A model generated the notes under the pieces. The model saw nothing but the letters and a program-made list of their open reading frames with translations, did no database searches and was not told the origin of the DNA. Below are positions 19,928 through 28,648 of a DNA stretch of 64,000 nt, one piece after another. Numbering within the stretch: the stretch's first letter is position 1; each line of letters begins with the position of its first letter. A program made the position numbers and the translations under genes. The stretch is from Aestuariirhabdus litorea (GTDB lineage: Bacteria > Pseudomonadota > Gammaproteobacteria > Pseudomonadales > Aestuariirhabdaceae): NCBI RefSeq assembly GCF_003864255.1, contig NZ_QWEZ01000002.1, forward strand, positions 372,001-436,000, read 5' to 3'.

Positions 19928-20819
19928 GGCGGGTACAGTCCGCAATCCGCTCGACCAGCTGCAACTGGTGCTGAAGGTACCCTTCGGGCCCCGCAGGGAC
20001 ATTTCCTGCCAGCGGATCGATCTCACCCAGCCGAATATCCAGCCCCTCTGTCAGGCGCTTCACCATGGCTGACGGGAACTGCGGCTCCGTCAGCAGGCAG
20101 CTGGGGCCGGCCTGCTGCAGGCGCTGACGCAGCTGCAGCAGATGGCGGGTACCAGGCTGCATCTCAGGGCTCAGGGTAACCGCCCCCTCGATCTTCACTC
20201 CGTAAAAGGATTCCAGCCCCTGGTAGGCATCGTGAAATACAAACAAGTGGCGCTCAGCAGGCAGCGACAGTCGCAGGCGGTTGCGTTCGATCACCGCATC
20301 TAGTCGGGCTTCAAAACGCTCCAGGTTGCGCTGGTAACGTTCGGCATTGGCAGAATCCCGGGTAGCCAGTACCGCGGCCATGGTACGCGCGATCCGCCTT
20401 CCCTGATCCGGATCCAGCCACAGATGCAGGTCCGCTTCCCCGTGGTGGTGGGCCTCATCGTGGCCATGGCCATGAGCCGACGCTTCTCCCTCCCCAGCCT
20501 CGAGGAAGTGCTGCTCGATGGCACCCGCCGGCAGCTGGGAAGCCAGCTTTTGCAGATAGGGCTCCAGTGCCGGCCCAACCCAAAACAGCACTCCGGCTGT
20601 TTTCACTCGCTTGAGGTCAGAAGGGCGCAGGCTGTAGTCGTGGGGAGAGGCCCCCACCGGCACCAACAGGCCTGGCTCGTCGCCCCCCTCCATGATCGCT
20701 GCCGCCAACAACTGTAAGGGTTTGATCGAAGCCAGCACGACCGGCTCCTGCGCCGCCCGTGCGGAGCTTCCAAAGCCGATGGCCAGGGTGCAGAACACTA
20801 CAGGGAGATATCGCCACAT
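19914..20819 (-). CDS. znuA: Zinc ABC transporter substrate-binding protein ZnuA
   Basis: Periplasmic high-affinity zinc receptor delivering Zn to ZnuBC. The 301-residue precursor starts at ATG 20819 with signal peptide WRYLPVVFCTLAIGFGSSAR; the frame is open upstream but that part is not protein-like. The mature domain has GASPHDYSLRPSDLKRV (first ligand His), the ZnuA-type His/Asp-rich loop AHGHGHDEAHHHGEAD, then LHLWLDPD, and VFHDAYQGLESFYG. It is divergent from zur-znuC-znuB, with a Zur operator in between, so it should be induced on zinc starvation. Confidence 0.95.
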   Translation of the reverse strand: MWRYLPVVFCTLAIGFGSSARAAQEPVVLASIKPLQLLAAAIMEGGDEPGLLVPVGASPHDYSLRPSDLKRVKTAGVLFWVGPALEPYLQKLASQLPAGAIEQHFLEAGEGEASAHGHGHDEAHHHGEADLHLWLDPDQGRRIARTMAAVLATRDSANAERYQRNLERFEARLDAVIERNRLRLSLPAERHLFVFHDAYQGLESFYGVKIEGAVTLSPEMQPGTRHLLQLRQRLQQAGPSCLLTEPQFPSAMVKRLTEGLDIRLGEIDPLAGNVPAGPEGYLQHQLQLVERIADCTRPTTQ

Positions 20820-20862
20820 AGAGAAGCCTGTTAAGAAAATGGGGAGAGGGGTGTTTAAAAAA

Positions 20863-20885
20863 GAGATGTTATATAATAACAAAAC
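20863..20885. promoter_or_regulatory. Zur operator between znuA and zur
   Basis: A 23-base site with core TGTTATATAATAACA (arms TGTTAT/ATAACA around ATA) matches the gammaproteobacterial Zur box, recalled as GAAATGTTATA-N-TATAACATTTC, at most positions. It lies in the 88-base gap between the divergent znuA and zur starts and so can control both units, including zur itself. Confidence 0.85.
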
Positions 20886-20907
20886 CCATTTTCGTGGAAC
20901 AGTACCC

Positions 20908-21414
20908 ATGGCCATACCCGCCTCCGATGCCCCCCTGGGGTGTGCCCCCCACAACCACCAGCTCTGTATCGACGATGCCCTGCAGACCGCCCGGGAACGC
21001 TGCGCCCAGCGCGGTGCCCGCCTGACCCCTTTGCGGGAGCGGGTACTGGAGCTGGTCTGGCAAAGCCACACGCCACTCGGGGCCTACCAGATTCTCGAGA
21101 GCCTGACCCGCGAGGATGGCCGCCGCTCGGCGCCCCCCACGGTATATCGCGCCCTCGAATTCCTGCTGGAGCAAGGGCTGGTGCACCGTATTGCCTCCCT
21201 CAATGCGTTTATTGGTTGCCCTTTTCCCCATAAATCCCATCAGGGGTACTTCATGATCTGCTCCCGCTGTTCGGTTGCTATCGAGCTGGATACCAAGGCG
21301 CTGGAGCAGCAGTTGGCCTCTCTCGCCGCCAGTAACGGCTTCAGCGTCGAACAGGCGGTGGTCGAGGTCTCCGGCCTCTGCCCCCGCTGTCGCGAGAAGG
21401 AGGCAACGCCATGA
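20908..21414 (+). CDS. zur: Zinc uptake regulator Zur (Fur family)
   Basis: Zinc-sensing repressor of the znu genes. From ATG 20908 the product is 168 residues; the longer open frame crosses the operator and is not used. It has the Fur-type winged helix (RLTPLRERVLELVWQSHTPL, PTVYRALEFLLEQGLVHRI) and the dimerisation/metal domain. Zinc-site cysteines lie in MICSRCS and GLCPRCRE, with a ligand-type His in CPFPHKSHQG. The stop overlaps the znuC start as ATGA, so regulator and transporter are co-translated and probably autoregulated. Confidence 0.95.
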   Translation: MAIPASDAPLGCAPHNHQLCIDDALQTARERCAQRGARLTPLRERVLELVWQSHTPLGAYQILESLTREDGRRSAPPTVYRALEFLLEQGLVHRIASLNAFIGCPFPHKSHQGYFMICSRCSVAIELDTKALEQQLASLAASNGFSVEQAVVEVSGLCPRCREKEATP

Positions 21415-22163
21415 GCCAGCCTCTGCTCAGGGTGCAGGAGATCAGCTTCAGCCGCCAACAAAGACGCCTGCTTGACCGCATCAGTTTTGAGATCCACCCG
21501 GGTGAGATTGTTACCCTGATCGGCCCCAACGGTGCCGGCAAAACCACCTTGGTGCGCATCGTGCTGGGTTTGATCAAAGCCGATAGCGGTCACTGCGAGC
21601 GTCAGCCCGGCCTGCGCATCGGCTATATGCCCCAGAAGCTGCATATCGAGCCCACCTTTCCCCTCACGGTGCGTGGCTTCCTGCGACTTAACGGCAAGCC
21701 CCAGCCAGCCGTGATTGATGCGGTGCTGCAGCGCGTCGGGATAGATCATTTGGCTGAACGCCGCTTGCAAAAGCTTTCGGGGGGTGAGATGCAGCGTGCC
21801 CTGCTGGCCCGCGCACTGCTGCAAAAGCCCCAGCTGCTGGTTCTGGATGAACCCGTTCAGGGGGTGGATATCAATGGCCAGCGCGAACTTTACAACCTGA
21901 TCCGCTCCCTGCGCGACGAAACCCGCTGCGCCGTGCTGATGATCTCCCACGACCTGCACCTGGTAATGGCCGCCACCGATAACGTGATCTGCCTCAACCA
22001 GCACATCTGCTGCTCGGGACACCCCGACCACGTCAGCAACCATCCCGCTTACCTGGAGCTGTTTGGCGATAACCAGCAGGAGTTTGCGCTCTATACCCAC
22101 CACCACGACCATGATCACAGCATCAGTGGCAAGGTGGTCCCCTGTGGAGAGGATCATGTTTGA
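21411..22163 (+). CDS. znuC: Zinc ABC transporter ATP-binding protein ZnuC
   Basis: Cytoplasmic ATPase of the high-affinity zinc importer. The 250-residue protein has Walker A GPNGAGKTTLVR, Q-loop region YMPQKLHIEPTFPL, signature LSGGEMQRALLARAL, Walker B LLVLDEPVQGVD and switch His in ISHDLHLVM. The C-terminal tail is His-rich (LYTHHHDHDHSIS), common in ZnuC. It overlaps zur by four bases and znuB by eight, forming a tight zur-znuC-znuB operon. Confidence 0.96.
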   Translation: MSQPLLRVQEISFSRQQRRLLDRISFEIHPGEIVTLIGPNGAGKTTLVRIVLGLIKADSGHCERQPGLRIGYMPQKLHIEPTFPLTVRGFLRLNGKPQPAVIDAVLQRVGIDHLAERRLQKLSGGEMQRALLARALLQKPQLLVLDEPVQGVDINGQRELYNLIRSLRDETRCAVLMISHDLHLVMAATDNVICLNQHICCSGHPDHVSNHPAYLELFGDNQQEFALYTHHHDHDHSISGKVVPCGEDHV

Positions 22164-22950
22164 GTTTTTGATCTACGCGCTGCTGGCCGGGTTGGGAGTG
22201 GCTATCGTTGCCGGCCCCCTGGGCTCCTTTATCGTGTGGCGGCGGATGGCCTACTTTGGCGATACCCTGGCCCACTCCGCCCTGCTGGGCGTCAGCCTGG
22301 GCTTTCTCTTCGACCTTCCGTTGAACCTCGCGGTGGTGGTCTGCTGCCTGCTGCTCGCGCTTCTATTGGTCAGCCTGCAACGGCGGCAACTGATCGCTAC
22401 CGACACCCTGCTGGGGATTCTCGCCCACAGCACCCTGTCCCTGGGACTGGTGGCGGTCAGCTTTATGGACAACATCCGCATTGACCTGATGGGCTACCTG
22501 TTTGGAGACCTGCTGGCTGTCGGCCCCCAGGACCTTGTATGGATCTACCTGGGAGGTGCCGGTGTCCTGCTCACCCTATACCTGCTGTGGCGCCCCCTGC
22601 TGGCAATCACGGTGCATGAGGAACTGGCCCAGGTGGAGGGTTTACCAGTGGACTGGATCCGGCTGGCCCTGATGCTATTGATCGCCCTGGTGATCGCGGT
22701 GGCGATGAAGATCGTCGGCGTGTTGCTGATTACCTCGCTGATGATTATTCCGGCGGCGGCGGCCCAGCGCCTTTCCTCCTCACCGGAGCAGATGGCGGTG
22801 CGGGCCAGCCTGATCGGTATGGTGGCGGTCAGCCTTGGGCTTGGGTTTTCCTATCTGGCCGATACCCCCACGGGCCCTTCTGTTGTGGTTTGTGCGGCAG
22901 CTCTGTTTCTCGCTACCCTGTTGTTGCCTTGGGCCAGATCGGTGGAGTAA
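22156..22950 (+). CDS. znuB: Zinc ABC transporter permease ZnuB
   Basis: Inner-membrane channel subunit of the zinc importer, ABC-3 family. From ATG 22156 the 264-residue product begins MFEFLIYALLAGLGVAIVAG and is hydrophobic throughout, with about eight predicted membrane helices. Family motifs include RRMAYFGDTLAHSALLGV and KIVGVLLITSLMIIPAAAA. The upstream extension of the frame runs through znuC and is rejected. GGAGAGGA precedes the start. Confidence 0.95.
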   Translation: MFEFLIYALLAGLGVAIVAGPLGSFIVWRRMAYFGDTLAHSALLGVSLGFLFDLPLNLAVVVCCLLLALLLVSLQRRQLIATDTLLGILAHSTLSLGLVAVSFMDNIRIDLMGYLFGDLLAVGPQDLVWIYLGGAGVLLTLYLLWRPLLAITVHEELAQVEGLPVDWIRLALMLLIALVIAVAMKIVGVLLITSLMIIPAAAAQRLSSSPEQMAVRASLIGMVAVSLGLGFSYLADTPTGPSVVVCAAALFLATLLLPWARSVE

Positions 22951-22983
22951 GTTAATCCCCTGACTTTCTTGCGATGCCTGTTC

Positions 22984-23706
22984 ATGCCCGTTCGCCTTAC
23001 CCTACTGGCCCTGATCACGCTGGGCGCTCTTATTGGCTGCGCCGGGCCCTCTACCAGGGCCCCGGACAACACGGCCGCTCCCCGGCCGCCCTCCCTAACC
23101 GAGCTGATTGAACAGGATATTTCCGCCAACCGGTTAACTACCCCCAGTGACAACAACGCCCTCGACAAGGTTGAGCGCCTGCCCAACCCCGACCAGAAGA
23201 AGCACTACCGGCAATTGATCGCCGATCGCTACGTGCAACTGGCGGAACGGGCCCTGCAGCGCAACCGCTACATCAGGGCCAGCGGTTACGCCGTCAAGGC
23301 GGGGGAGATCAGTGATAACCCCCGGGGCCTGGCCGAGGTGCGGCGACGGATCCAGCGCTACCATGAAACCACCACGGCAGAACCCATACCCGCCCAGGTG
23401 GCCCCTCCCAAACCGTCCGCTTCGCTGGCCAAAGCGCGCCTGCTCGATACCATCAGCCTGCCCCAAGCCGCTGTCAGGGAACGCCAATTCGAGCTTCGCT
23501 ACCGCATCGACCTGGTGATTGAGAAGGCGGTCAAGCGTAACGCGTTGATCGAGCTGATCAGCCAAACACAGAGCGATGCCCGCTGGCTCAGCGCCCTGGT
23601 GCGCTCGCGCATTCGCCTCAGCCACCCGCAGTACGACCTGGTGCTTTTCTCCACCATCGACGACAGCCACCCCCCCCTTTTCCACCTGTTTGAGCGTACC
23701 CCTTGA
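22984..23706 (+). CDS. Putative lipoprotein, function unknown
   Basis: A 240-residue protein starting at ATG 22984 (MPVRLTLLALITLGALIGCA) with lipobox LIGC; an ATG 15 bases earlier is also possible. The mature part is proline-rich at first, then helical (YVQLAERALQRNRYIRASGY, TPR-like in feel), with a C-terminal domain of mixed structure. I do not recognise a family. It sits 33 bases after znuB and could be transcribed with it. Its stop overlaps the TTG start of the next gene, so it may be linked to that membrane protein. Confidence 0.65.
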   Translation: MPVRLTLLALITLGALIGCAGPSTRAPDNTAAPRPPSLTELIEQDISANRLTTPSDNNALDKVERLPNPDQKKHYRQLIADRYVQLAERALQRNRYIRASGYAVKAGEISDNPRGLAEVRRRIQRYHETTTAEPIPAQVAPPKPSASLAKARLLDTISLPQAAVRERQFELRYRIDLVIEKAVKRNALIELISQTQSDARWLSALVRSRIRLSHPQYDLVLFSTIDDSHPPLFHLFERTP

Positions 23707-25082
23707 GCGCCGCCGCACCATCAGCCACCAAGGGCGAAGCCGACGCTGAAAGCATCCACAACGCAGCACGTCCCTGGCTTATCCTGGGGGTAAGTGCCCT
23801 GGCCGGTGCCGGGCTCTTCTCCCTGTTGCTGGTGCTGTCGCGCACGCCGGTGATCGGTGACTGGTTCCCCTGGGCTAACTTCTTTCGCACCGCCCTGGTG
23901 GTCCACGTCAACCTCTCGGTACTGATCTGGTTCCTCGGCTTTTCCGCGCTGCTGTGGAGCCTTGATGCCCCTTCCGGCAGCCGGCTGGTGCGTGCCAGCC
24001 AGGGGCTTGCCTTCGCCGGCACCCTGACCATCGTCATTGCCCCTTTCCTGGGCGCGGGTGAACCGCTGCTCAACAACTATGTTCCTATGCTTCAACACCC
24101 GCTGTTTTACGCGGGTCTGTTGCTGTTTGGGGCGGGCATTGCCCTGCAGGCGCTGCAGCGCCTGCTGCAGCCCGCCCGCGGGGTGTTCCGTGCACTGGCC
24201 CCTTCCCTGAAACTGTCCGCCCTGGTGGTGCTCGGCTCACTGCTGGTGCTGGCCTTGAACGGCTACCAACTCAATAGCGGTAGCAGCCAGGCCTATTTTG
24301 AACTTCTGTTCTGGGCACCCGGACACCTGCTCCAGTTCAGCCATACCCTGCTGATGCTGCTGGCCTGGCTCCTGTTGGTGGCCGGCCTGCAGCCTGGCGC
24401 GCTGAAACACCCGCGCTGGCTCACACCGCTGGCCGCCCTGACCCTGGCACCGGTGTTGTTCGCCATCCCCTTGCTGCTGCTGTATACCGTCGACTCGATG
24501 GAGTCCCGCCAGGGCTTTACGGACCTGATGCGTTTTGGTGGTCTCGCCTCGCTCCCACTGGCGCTGTATATACTGTTTCAACTGCGCCGGGATACCCACC
24601 CCCTGGCTTCGCTGCGTTACACCGCCCTGGCCTGCTCCCTGACCCTGTTCGCTGCGGGCGGGGTGCTCGGTTTTCTGATCGATGGCGTCAATGTGGTGAT
24701 TCCGGCCCACTACCACGGCTCCATTGTCGGGGTGACCCTCGCCTTTATGGGGCTGAGCTACGCATTGCTGCCGCTATTGGGCTTTCTGGTACCTAGCCCG
24801 GTCTGGGCACGGCGTCAGCTGCTGATCTACGCCAGCGGACAGCTGATGCACATCACCGGGCTGGCCTGGTCGGGGGGCTATGGGGTGCAACGAAAGACCG
24901 CCGGCGCTGCCCAGGGGCTGGACCAGCTGCCGGAGATTGCGGGGATGGCGTTGATGGGGACCGGGGGCCTGATCTCCATCATCGGGGGAGTGCTCTATCT
25001 GCTGTTGATGATCAGGTCGATGGGACGCTCAGCAGCACCTGAAGGTAATGGTCCAGCAGCAAGGCCGCAAAGAGCGCGCTGA
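23703..25082 (+). CDS. Divergent heme-copper oxidase subunit I-like membrane protein
   Basis: A 459-residue protein with about 12 hydrophobic helices, as in heme-copper oxidase subunit I. Possible heme ligands appear in helix II (LVVHVNLSVLIWFLGF) and in helix X (VIPAHYHGSIVGVTLAFMG, an HxH pair). A lone CuB-type His is seen in LFWAPGHLLQFSHTLLML, but the adjacent HH pair and the HPEVY motif of true oxidases are not visible, so oxygen reduction is doubtful. TTG 23703 overlaps the previous stop (TTGA). The 3' end overlaps the convergent cyoE by 71 bases, and it lies beside a complete aa3 oxidase cluster. It might be a regulator, an assembly factor or a cbb3/NOR relative. Confidence 0.7.
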   Translation: MSAAAPSATKGEADAESIHNAARPWLILGVSALAGAGLFSLLLVLSRTPVIGDWFPWANFFRTALVVHVNLSVLIWFLGFSALLWSLDAPSGSRLVRASQGLAFAGTLTIVIAPFLGAGEPLLNNYVPMLQHPLFYAGLLLFGAGIALQALQRLLQPARGVFRALAPSLKLSALVVLGSLLVLALNGYQLNSGSSQAYFELLFWAPGHLLQFSHTLLMLLAWLLLVAGLQPGALKHPRWLTPLAALTLAPVLFAIPLLLLYTVDSMESRQGFTDLMRFGGLASLPLALYILFQLRRDTHPLASLRYTALACSLTLFAAGGVLGFLIDGVNVVIPAHYHGSIVGVTLAFMGLSYALLPLLGFLVPSPVWARRQLLIYASGQLMHITGLAWSGGYGVQRKTAGAAQGLDQLPEIAGMALMGTGGLISIIGGVLYLLLMIRSMGRSAAPEGNGPAARPQRAR

Positions 25083-25932
25083 GGTAGAAGATCGAGTAGC
25101 CAAAGGTTTTCATGGCCAGCTCGTCACCCGGGCTCCGGTAGAGACTCCAGGCCTGGACAATAAAGCCGCCCCCGAGGACCAGCGCCGCCGCTAAATAGAG
25201 CAGGCCACTCATCTTGATGGCAAAGGGGAGCAGGGTAACCGCCAACAGCATCAGGGTGTAGATCAGGATATTGAGCTTGGTGAAGGCCACCCCGTGGGTA
25301 ACCGGCAGCATTGGCAGCCCGGCGCGGGCGTACTCGGCTCGCCGCCGAATCGCCAACGCCCAGAAGTGGGGCGGCGTCCAGGTGAAAATGATCAGGAACA
25401 GCAGGAAGGCCTCCGTGCTCACCTCGCCGGTAATGGCGACCCATCCCAGCACCGGCGGGGCTGCACCGGCAATGCCCCCGAGCACAATGTTATGGGGGGT
25501 ACGACGCTTGAGGTAGACCGTGTAGATGACGGCATAGCCAATGATCGAGAGTAGGCTCAGTACCGCGGTAAGGGTGTTCACCCACAGCGTCAGCAGCAGC
25601 ATTGAGGCCAGGCCCAGGCCGATAGCAAAGGTCAGGGCCTGCCAGGGAGCGATCTCTCCCTGGGGAAGGGGTCGCCCCTGGGTACGCTCCATCACGGCAT
25701 CGATTCGCTGATCAAACCAGTGATTAATGGCTGCCCCGCTTGCGGCCGCCAGGGCAATGCCCAAAGACCCCATAATAAAACGATCAACAGGGATCATACC
25801 CGGCGTCGAGAGCAGCATTCCCACGACGGCGGTGAACAGGATCAGGGACACTACCTTGGGTTTGCACAACACCAGATAACGGCGCCATAGACTGGGTACC
25901 TGCCTGAGCAAAAGCGTTTCGGACATGACCAC
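25012..25932 (-). CDS. cyoE: Protoheme IX farnesyltransferase (heme O synthase)
   Basis: Adds a farnesyl group to heme B to make heme O, precursor of heme A for the aa3 oxidase. The 306-residue UbiA-family membrane protein has the prenyl-diphosphate site INHWFDQRIDAVMERTQGRP and the family motif YTVYLKRRTPHNIVLGGIAG, with about nine helices. The start may be ATG 25932 or 25926. It follows ctaA on the minus strand after 27 bases, so the two heme A genes are probably co-transcribed. In a cox cluster the name ctaB is also used. Confidence 0.94.
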   Translation of the reverse strand: MVMSETLLLRQVPSLWRRYLVLCKPKVVSLILFTAVVGMLLSTPGMIPVDRFIMGSLGIALAAASGAAINHWFDQRIDAVMERTQGRPLPQGEIAPWQALTFAIGLGLASMLLLTLWVNTLTAVLSLLSIIGYAVIYTVYLKRRTPHNIVLGGIAGAAPPVLGWVAITGEVSTEAFLLFLIIFTWTPPHFWALAIRRRAEYARAGLPMLPVTHGVAFTKLNILIYTLMLLAVTLLPFAIKMSGLLYLAAALVLGGGFIVQAWSLYRSPGDELAMKTFGYSIFYLSALFAALLLDHYLQVLLSVPST

Positions 25933-25959
25933 CTCTCTTCTTATAGTCGACGCTCACCG

Positions 25960-27003
25960 CTAGCGGCGAGTCGTCAGTTGGTAGTTCAGTTTCACCACTA
26001 TCAACAATAGTAGTGCAGCGCAGCCATTGTGTGCCACCGCCAGCACTGTAGGCAGGTGCAGCAGGACGTTACTGATTCCAAGCGCCACCTGAGTCACCAG
26101 CAGCAACAACAGCCAGGCGCCACTGGTGCGCAGCTCACCGTCCACTGAGCGGCGCAGTAGCCACAGTGACAGCAAGCCCAACACCATCAAGGTAACCAGG
26201 GCTCCCAGGCGATGGGTCATATGCACCGTGACGGCCGCCTGATTCGACAGTGCCCCCCCCTCATAGTTGAGCGCAGGAGGCTCCAGAAGTGCATCCTCAC
26301 GCCACAACCTGAACGCCGCCTCATAATCCGTGGGCGGCCACCAGGAGCCCTGGCACAGCGGCAGGTCCGGACAGTGCAGCGCTGCATAATTGGTACTGGT
26401 CCAGCCCCCGAGGGCGATCTGCACCGCCAGCACCAACAGCCCCAACAGTGCCCATGGGCGCAGGCGCTCACGTCTCCAGCCGCTGCTGCGGCTGAACAGC
26501 TGCTGCGTATCCCGCTGTCGCAGGTAGGCCAACCACACCAAAGCCAGGGTCGCCATGCCCATCAGCAGGTGCAGGGTGACCACCGTCGGTTTGAGTAACA
26601 GGGTAACTGTCCACATGCCCAGCAATCCCTGCAGTATTACCATCGCAACCAGGCTAAGCGGTAGAAACAGCTGCTGGCGCCCCTGGCCCCGACAACGCCA
26701 GGACTGCAAGGCGATCCACAGAATGACCAGGCCCAGGCTCGCGGCCAGGTAGCGGTGGGCCATCTCCTTCCAGGCCTTGCTGCTTTCGAGTGGGCGTTCA
26801 GGGTAGACCGCTTTGGCCTTTGCGATATCGGCCGGCGACTGGGGTACGATCACCTGCCCATAACATCCGGGCCAGTCAGGACACCCCAGCCCCGCATCCG
26901 ACAGCCGCACATAGGCCCCCAATGTGATCACTGCAAACGCCAATATAACGGCAAACAGCATGAGACCTGCCGACGCCCCCCGACGCCCCTGAATACTATC
27001 CAA
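25960..27003 (-). CDS. ctaA: Heme A synthase (COX15/CtaA)
   Basis: Membrane oxygenase that converts heme O to heme A. The 347-residue protein has eight likely helices and two cysteine-pair loops typical of COX15/CtaA: RLSDAGLGCPDWPGCYG and LHCPDLPLCQGSWWP. Heme-ligand His residues lie in MAHRYLAASLGL, LHLLMGMATLALVWLAYL, HMTHRLGALVTLM and AVAHNGCAALLLL. It overlaps the SCO-like gene upstream by eight bases and precedes cyoE. Confidence 0.93.
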   Translation of the reverse strand: MDSIQGRRGASAGLMLFAVILAFAVITLGAYVRLSDAGLGCPDWPGCYGQVIVPQSPADIAKAKAVYPERPLESSKAWKEMAHRYLAASLGLVILWIALQSWRCRGQGRQQLFLPLSLVAMVILQGLLGMWTVTLLLKPTVVTLHLLMGMATLALVWLAYLRQRDTQQLFSRSSGWRRERLRPWALLGLLVLAVQIALGGWTSTNYAALHCPDLPLCQGSWWPPTDYEAAFRLWREDALLEPPALNYEGGALSNQAAVTVHMTHRLGALVTLMVLGLLSLWLLRRSVDGELRTSGAWLLLLLVTQVALGISNVLLHLPTVLAVAHNGCAALLLLIVVKLNYQLTTRR

Positions 27004-27619
27004 TCGACGATACCTTCAGCAGTTTTATCAGATCCTCAACAATATCCTTGGGAGGAGTACTGGCCTTGTAGCCGAGAATGACGTCCCCCCGGGGATCGAC
27101 AATAAAGAGGCTATTTTCAAGATTGGGTAAACGCTGGCGAAGTGCCGAACGCAATGGTTCCAGCTGGCCACTGGCATCCTCTGTAATCAATGCACCTCGT
27201 GTGATTTCAGGGTCGATCGCCAGGGGACGCGGTTCAGTGGCATCGTTTGCAAGAACTACCACCAGTCGCTCTATCCGCTCTCTCTCTACCCCTGTGGCCC
27301 TTCGTATCTGGCGCAACTCAAACAGCGAGTTTGCGCAGCTGTCATCACAGGAGGAGGGCACAAATGTGAGCAAAACCCACTTCCCTTGTAGCTGCTCCAT
27401 TGCAATGGAGCGACCATCAGCTCCTTCGACCACCACAGGAGAGATGTGTGGCGCAGGTTCCAGCAGCACACCATGGTGTGTGGTACCGAAATCAGGTACC
27501 TCGCCAATATAAAACCACCAGTAGCTGACCAGGTAAGGAAGCCCGAAGAGAAAAAACATGGCGGGTATTACCCAGAAACGGCCGCGGCGGACTTCCTCCG
27601 TTTTCACCTCTGCATTCAT
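26996..27619 (-). CDS. SCO1/SenC-like membrane-anchored thioredoxin-fold protein
   Basis: Probable assembly factor for the copper centre of cytochrome oxidase. The 207-residue protein has one N-terminal helix (RFWVIPAMFFLFGLPYLVSYW) and a periplasmic thioredoxin-like domain with VLLTFVPSSCDDSCANSLF, giving a CxxxC motif as in SCO proteins, and NSLFIVDPRGDVILGYKA. I do not see the usual downstream metal-ligand His of SCO1, so copper transfer is not assured and a thiol role is possible. ATG 27619 overlaps the SURF1 stop (TGATG); the upstream 24 residues of the frame are discarded. Confidence 0.82.
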   Translation of the reverse strand: MNAEVKTEEVRRGRFWVIPAMFFLFGLPYLVSYWWFYIGEVPDFGTTHHGVLLEPAPHISPVVVEGADGRSIAMEQLQGKWVLLTFVPSSCDDSCANSLFELRQIRRATGVERERIERLVVVLANDATEPRPLAIDPEITRGALITEDASGQLEPLRSALRQRLPNLENSLFIVDPRGDVILGYKASTPPKDIVEDLIKLLKVSSIG

Positions 27620-28362
27620 CAATCCATGGGTCTCTTTTTTATTGTTAGTGACAAGTATGCTGCAACAGAAAACAGGGCAAATACAAGCCAATGCAAAAAG
27701 TATCCGTAGTGCATTCCCACCTTGGCATCAAACTGCGGCTTCTGTCGCTTAAAGCCACTCACCGCATCCGGGTCGAGCTGTAAAACCCAGGGAAACAGGG
27801 GGCGCCCCACCTGTGCCTGGAGGTAGTCCAGATCCAGATACTGCCATAGCCCATCCCTATAGATATCTGGCCGCTCAAGGTCGGCCCCCAACAAGGGTTT
27901 GGAACGGGGAGCCATCAGCGTTCCGCTCAGGAGTATGCGACCTTCCGGGGTTTCAATCCCTGGCAGGGTATCGCGTTGCATCATCGCCGGTATCCATCCC
28001 CGGTTGACCAGAATAACAGGGCCTTGCTGGTTTAGCTCAAAAGAGGTCATCACTGCGAAGCCGGTTTTGCCCTGGCTGACAATATTGTCGAGCAAAAAAC
28101 TCGACGCTTTGAGATAACGCCCCTCGACCTGTATGCGCTGGTAGGCTTCTGTCTTGACCTCAAGGCTGGTGAGCTGCCGGTCAGGTGCTCCCTGCAGCTG
28201 CTCCATGCGCTGCTGAAGCTGCAGTTTTTGTTGCGCACGATCCCACTGCCAAACCGCGAGCCCCACAAAAAGACTAAACAGTAAAAGAAAGCCCACGCTT
28301 AACCACCAGGAAAATCGATAATAGTAGCGCTCAAACACCAGGCTCAATACTCCAATGGGCAC
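27619..28362 (-). CDS. SURF1 family cytochrome oxidase assembly protein
   Basis: SURF1 proteins help insert heme A into oxidase subunit I. The 247-residue product has the family layout of one helix near each end (WWLSVGFLLLFSLFVGLAVWQ and YFLHWLVFALFSVAAYLSL) around a periplasmic domain with QWDRAQQKLQLQQRM, GRYLKASSFLLDN, VNRGWIP and the C-terminal GMHYGYFLHW. Position between ctaE and the SCO-like gene is typical. The start is at ATG 28362. Confidence 0.9.
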   Translation of the reverse strand: MPIGVLSLVFERYYYRFSWWLSVGFLLLFSLFVGLAVWQWDRAQQKLQLQQRMEQLQGAPDRQLTSLEVKTEAYQRIQVEGRYLKASSFLLDNIVSQGKTGFAVMTSFELNQQGPVILVNRGWIPAMMQRDTLPGIETPEGRILLSGTLMAPRSKPLLGADLERPDIYRDGLWQYLDLDYLQAQVGRPLFPWVLQLDPDAVSGFKRQKPQFDAKVGMHYGYFLHWLVFALFSVAAYLSLTIKKRPMD

Positions 28363-28427
28363 AAGGCACCGGTTTCGGGTAAGCTAGCCCAACGGCGACA
28401 ACAACCATTTCATAAGAGGCTGTCACC

Positions 28428-28634
28428 ATGCTGTTCAAGAGTCTTATTGCGATCAATATCCTGCTCATTATGGTGAGTCTCGCCAGTGGCCTTTTCTTCC
28501 TCTCCCGGGATAGTAGCGAAAAAACCCGCGTTGTCCGTTCATTGACGGTGCGGGTTGTGCTCTCAATCTCATTGATTCTGTTGTTGGTCATCGGCTACTA
28601 CACTGGAGCTATCACCCCAAACGCCGTCATGTAG
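28428..28634 (+). CDS. DUF2909-type twin transmembrane protein
   Basis: A 68-residue protein with two membrane helices (KSLIAINILLIMVSLASGLF and VVLSISLILLLVIGYYTGAI) joined by a short basic loop with SRDSSEKTRVVRSLTVRV. This matches the small DUF2909 family seen in cox clusters of pseudomonads. It is on the strand opposite to its oxidase neighbours, between ctaE and SURF1. Function unknown; an assembly or stability role is a guess. Confidence 0.75.
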   Translation: MLFKSLIAINILLIMVSLASGLFFLSRDSSEKTRVVRSLTVRVVLSISLILLLVIGYYTGAITPNAVM

Positions 28635-28648
28635 TCTTTTTACGCCGC

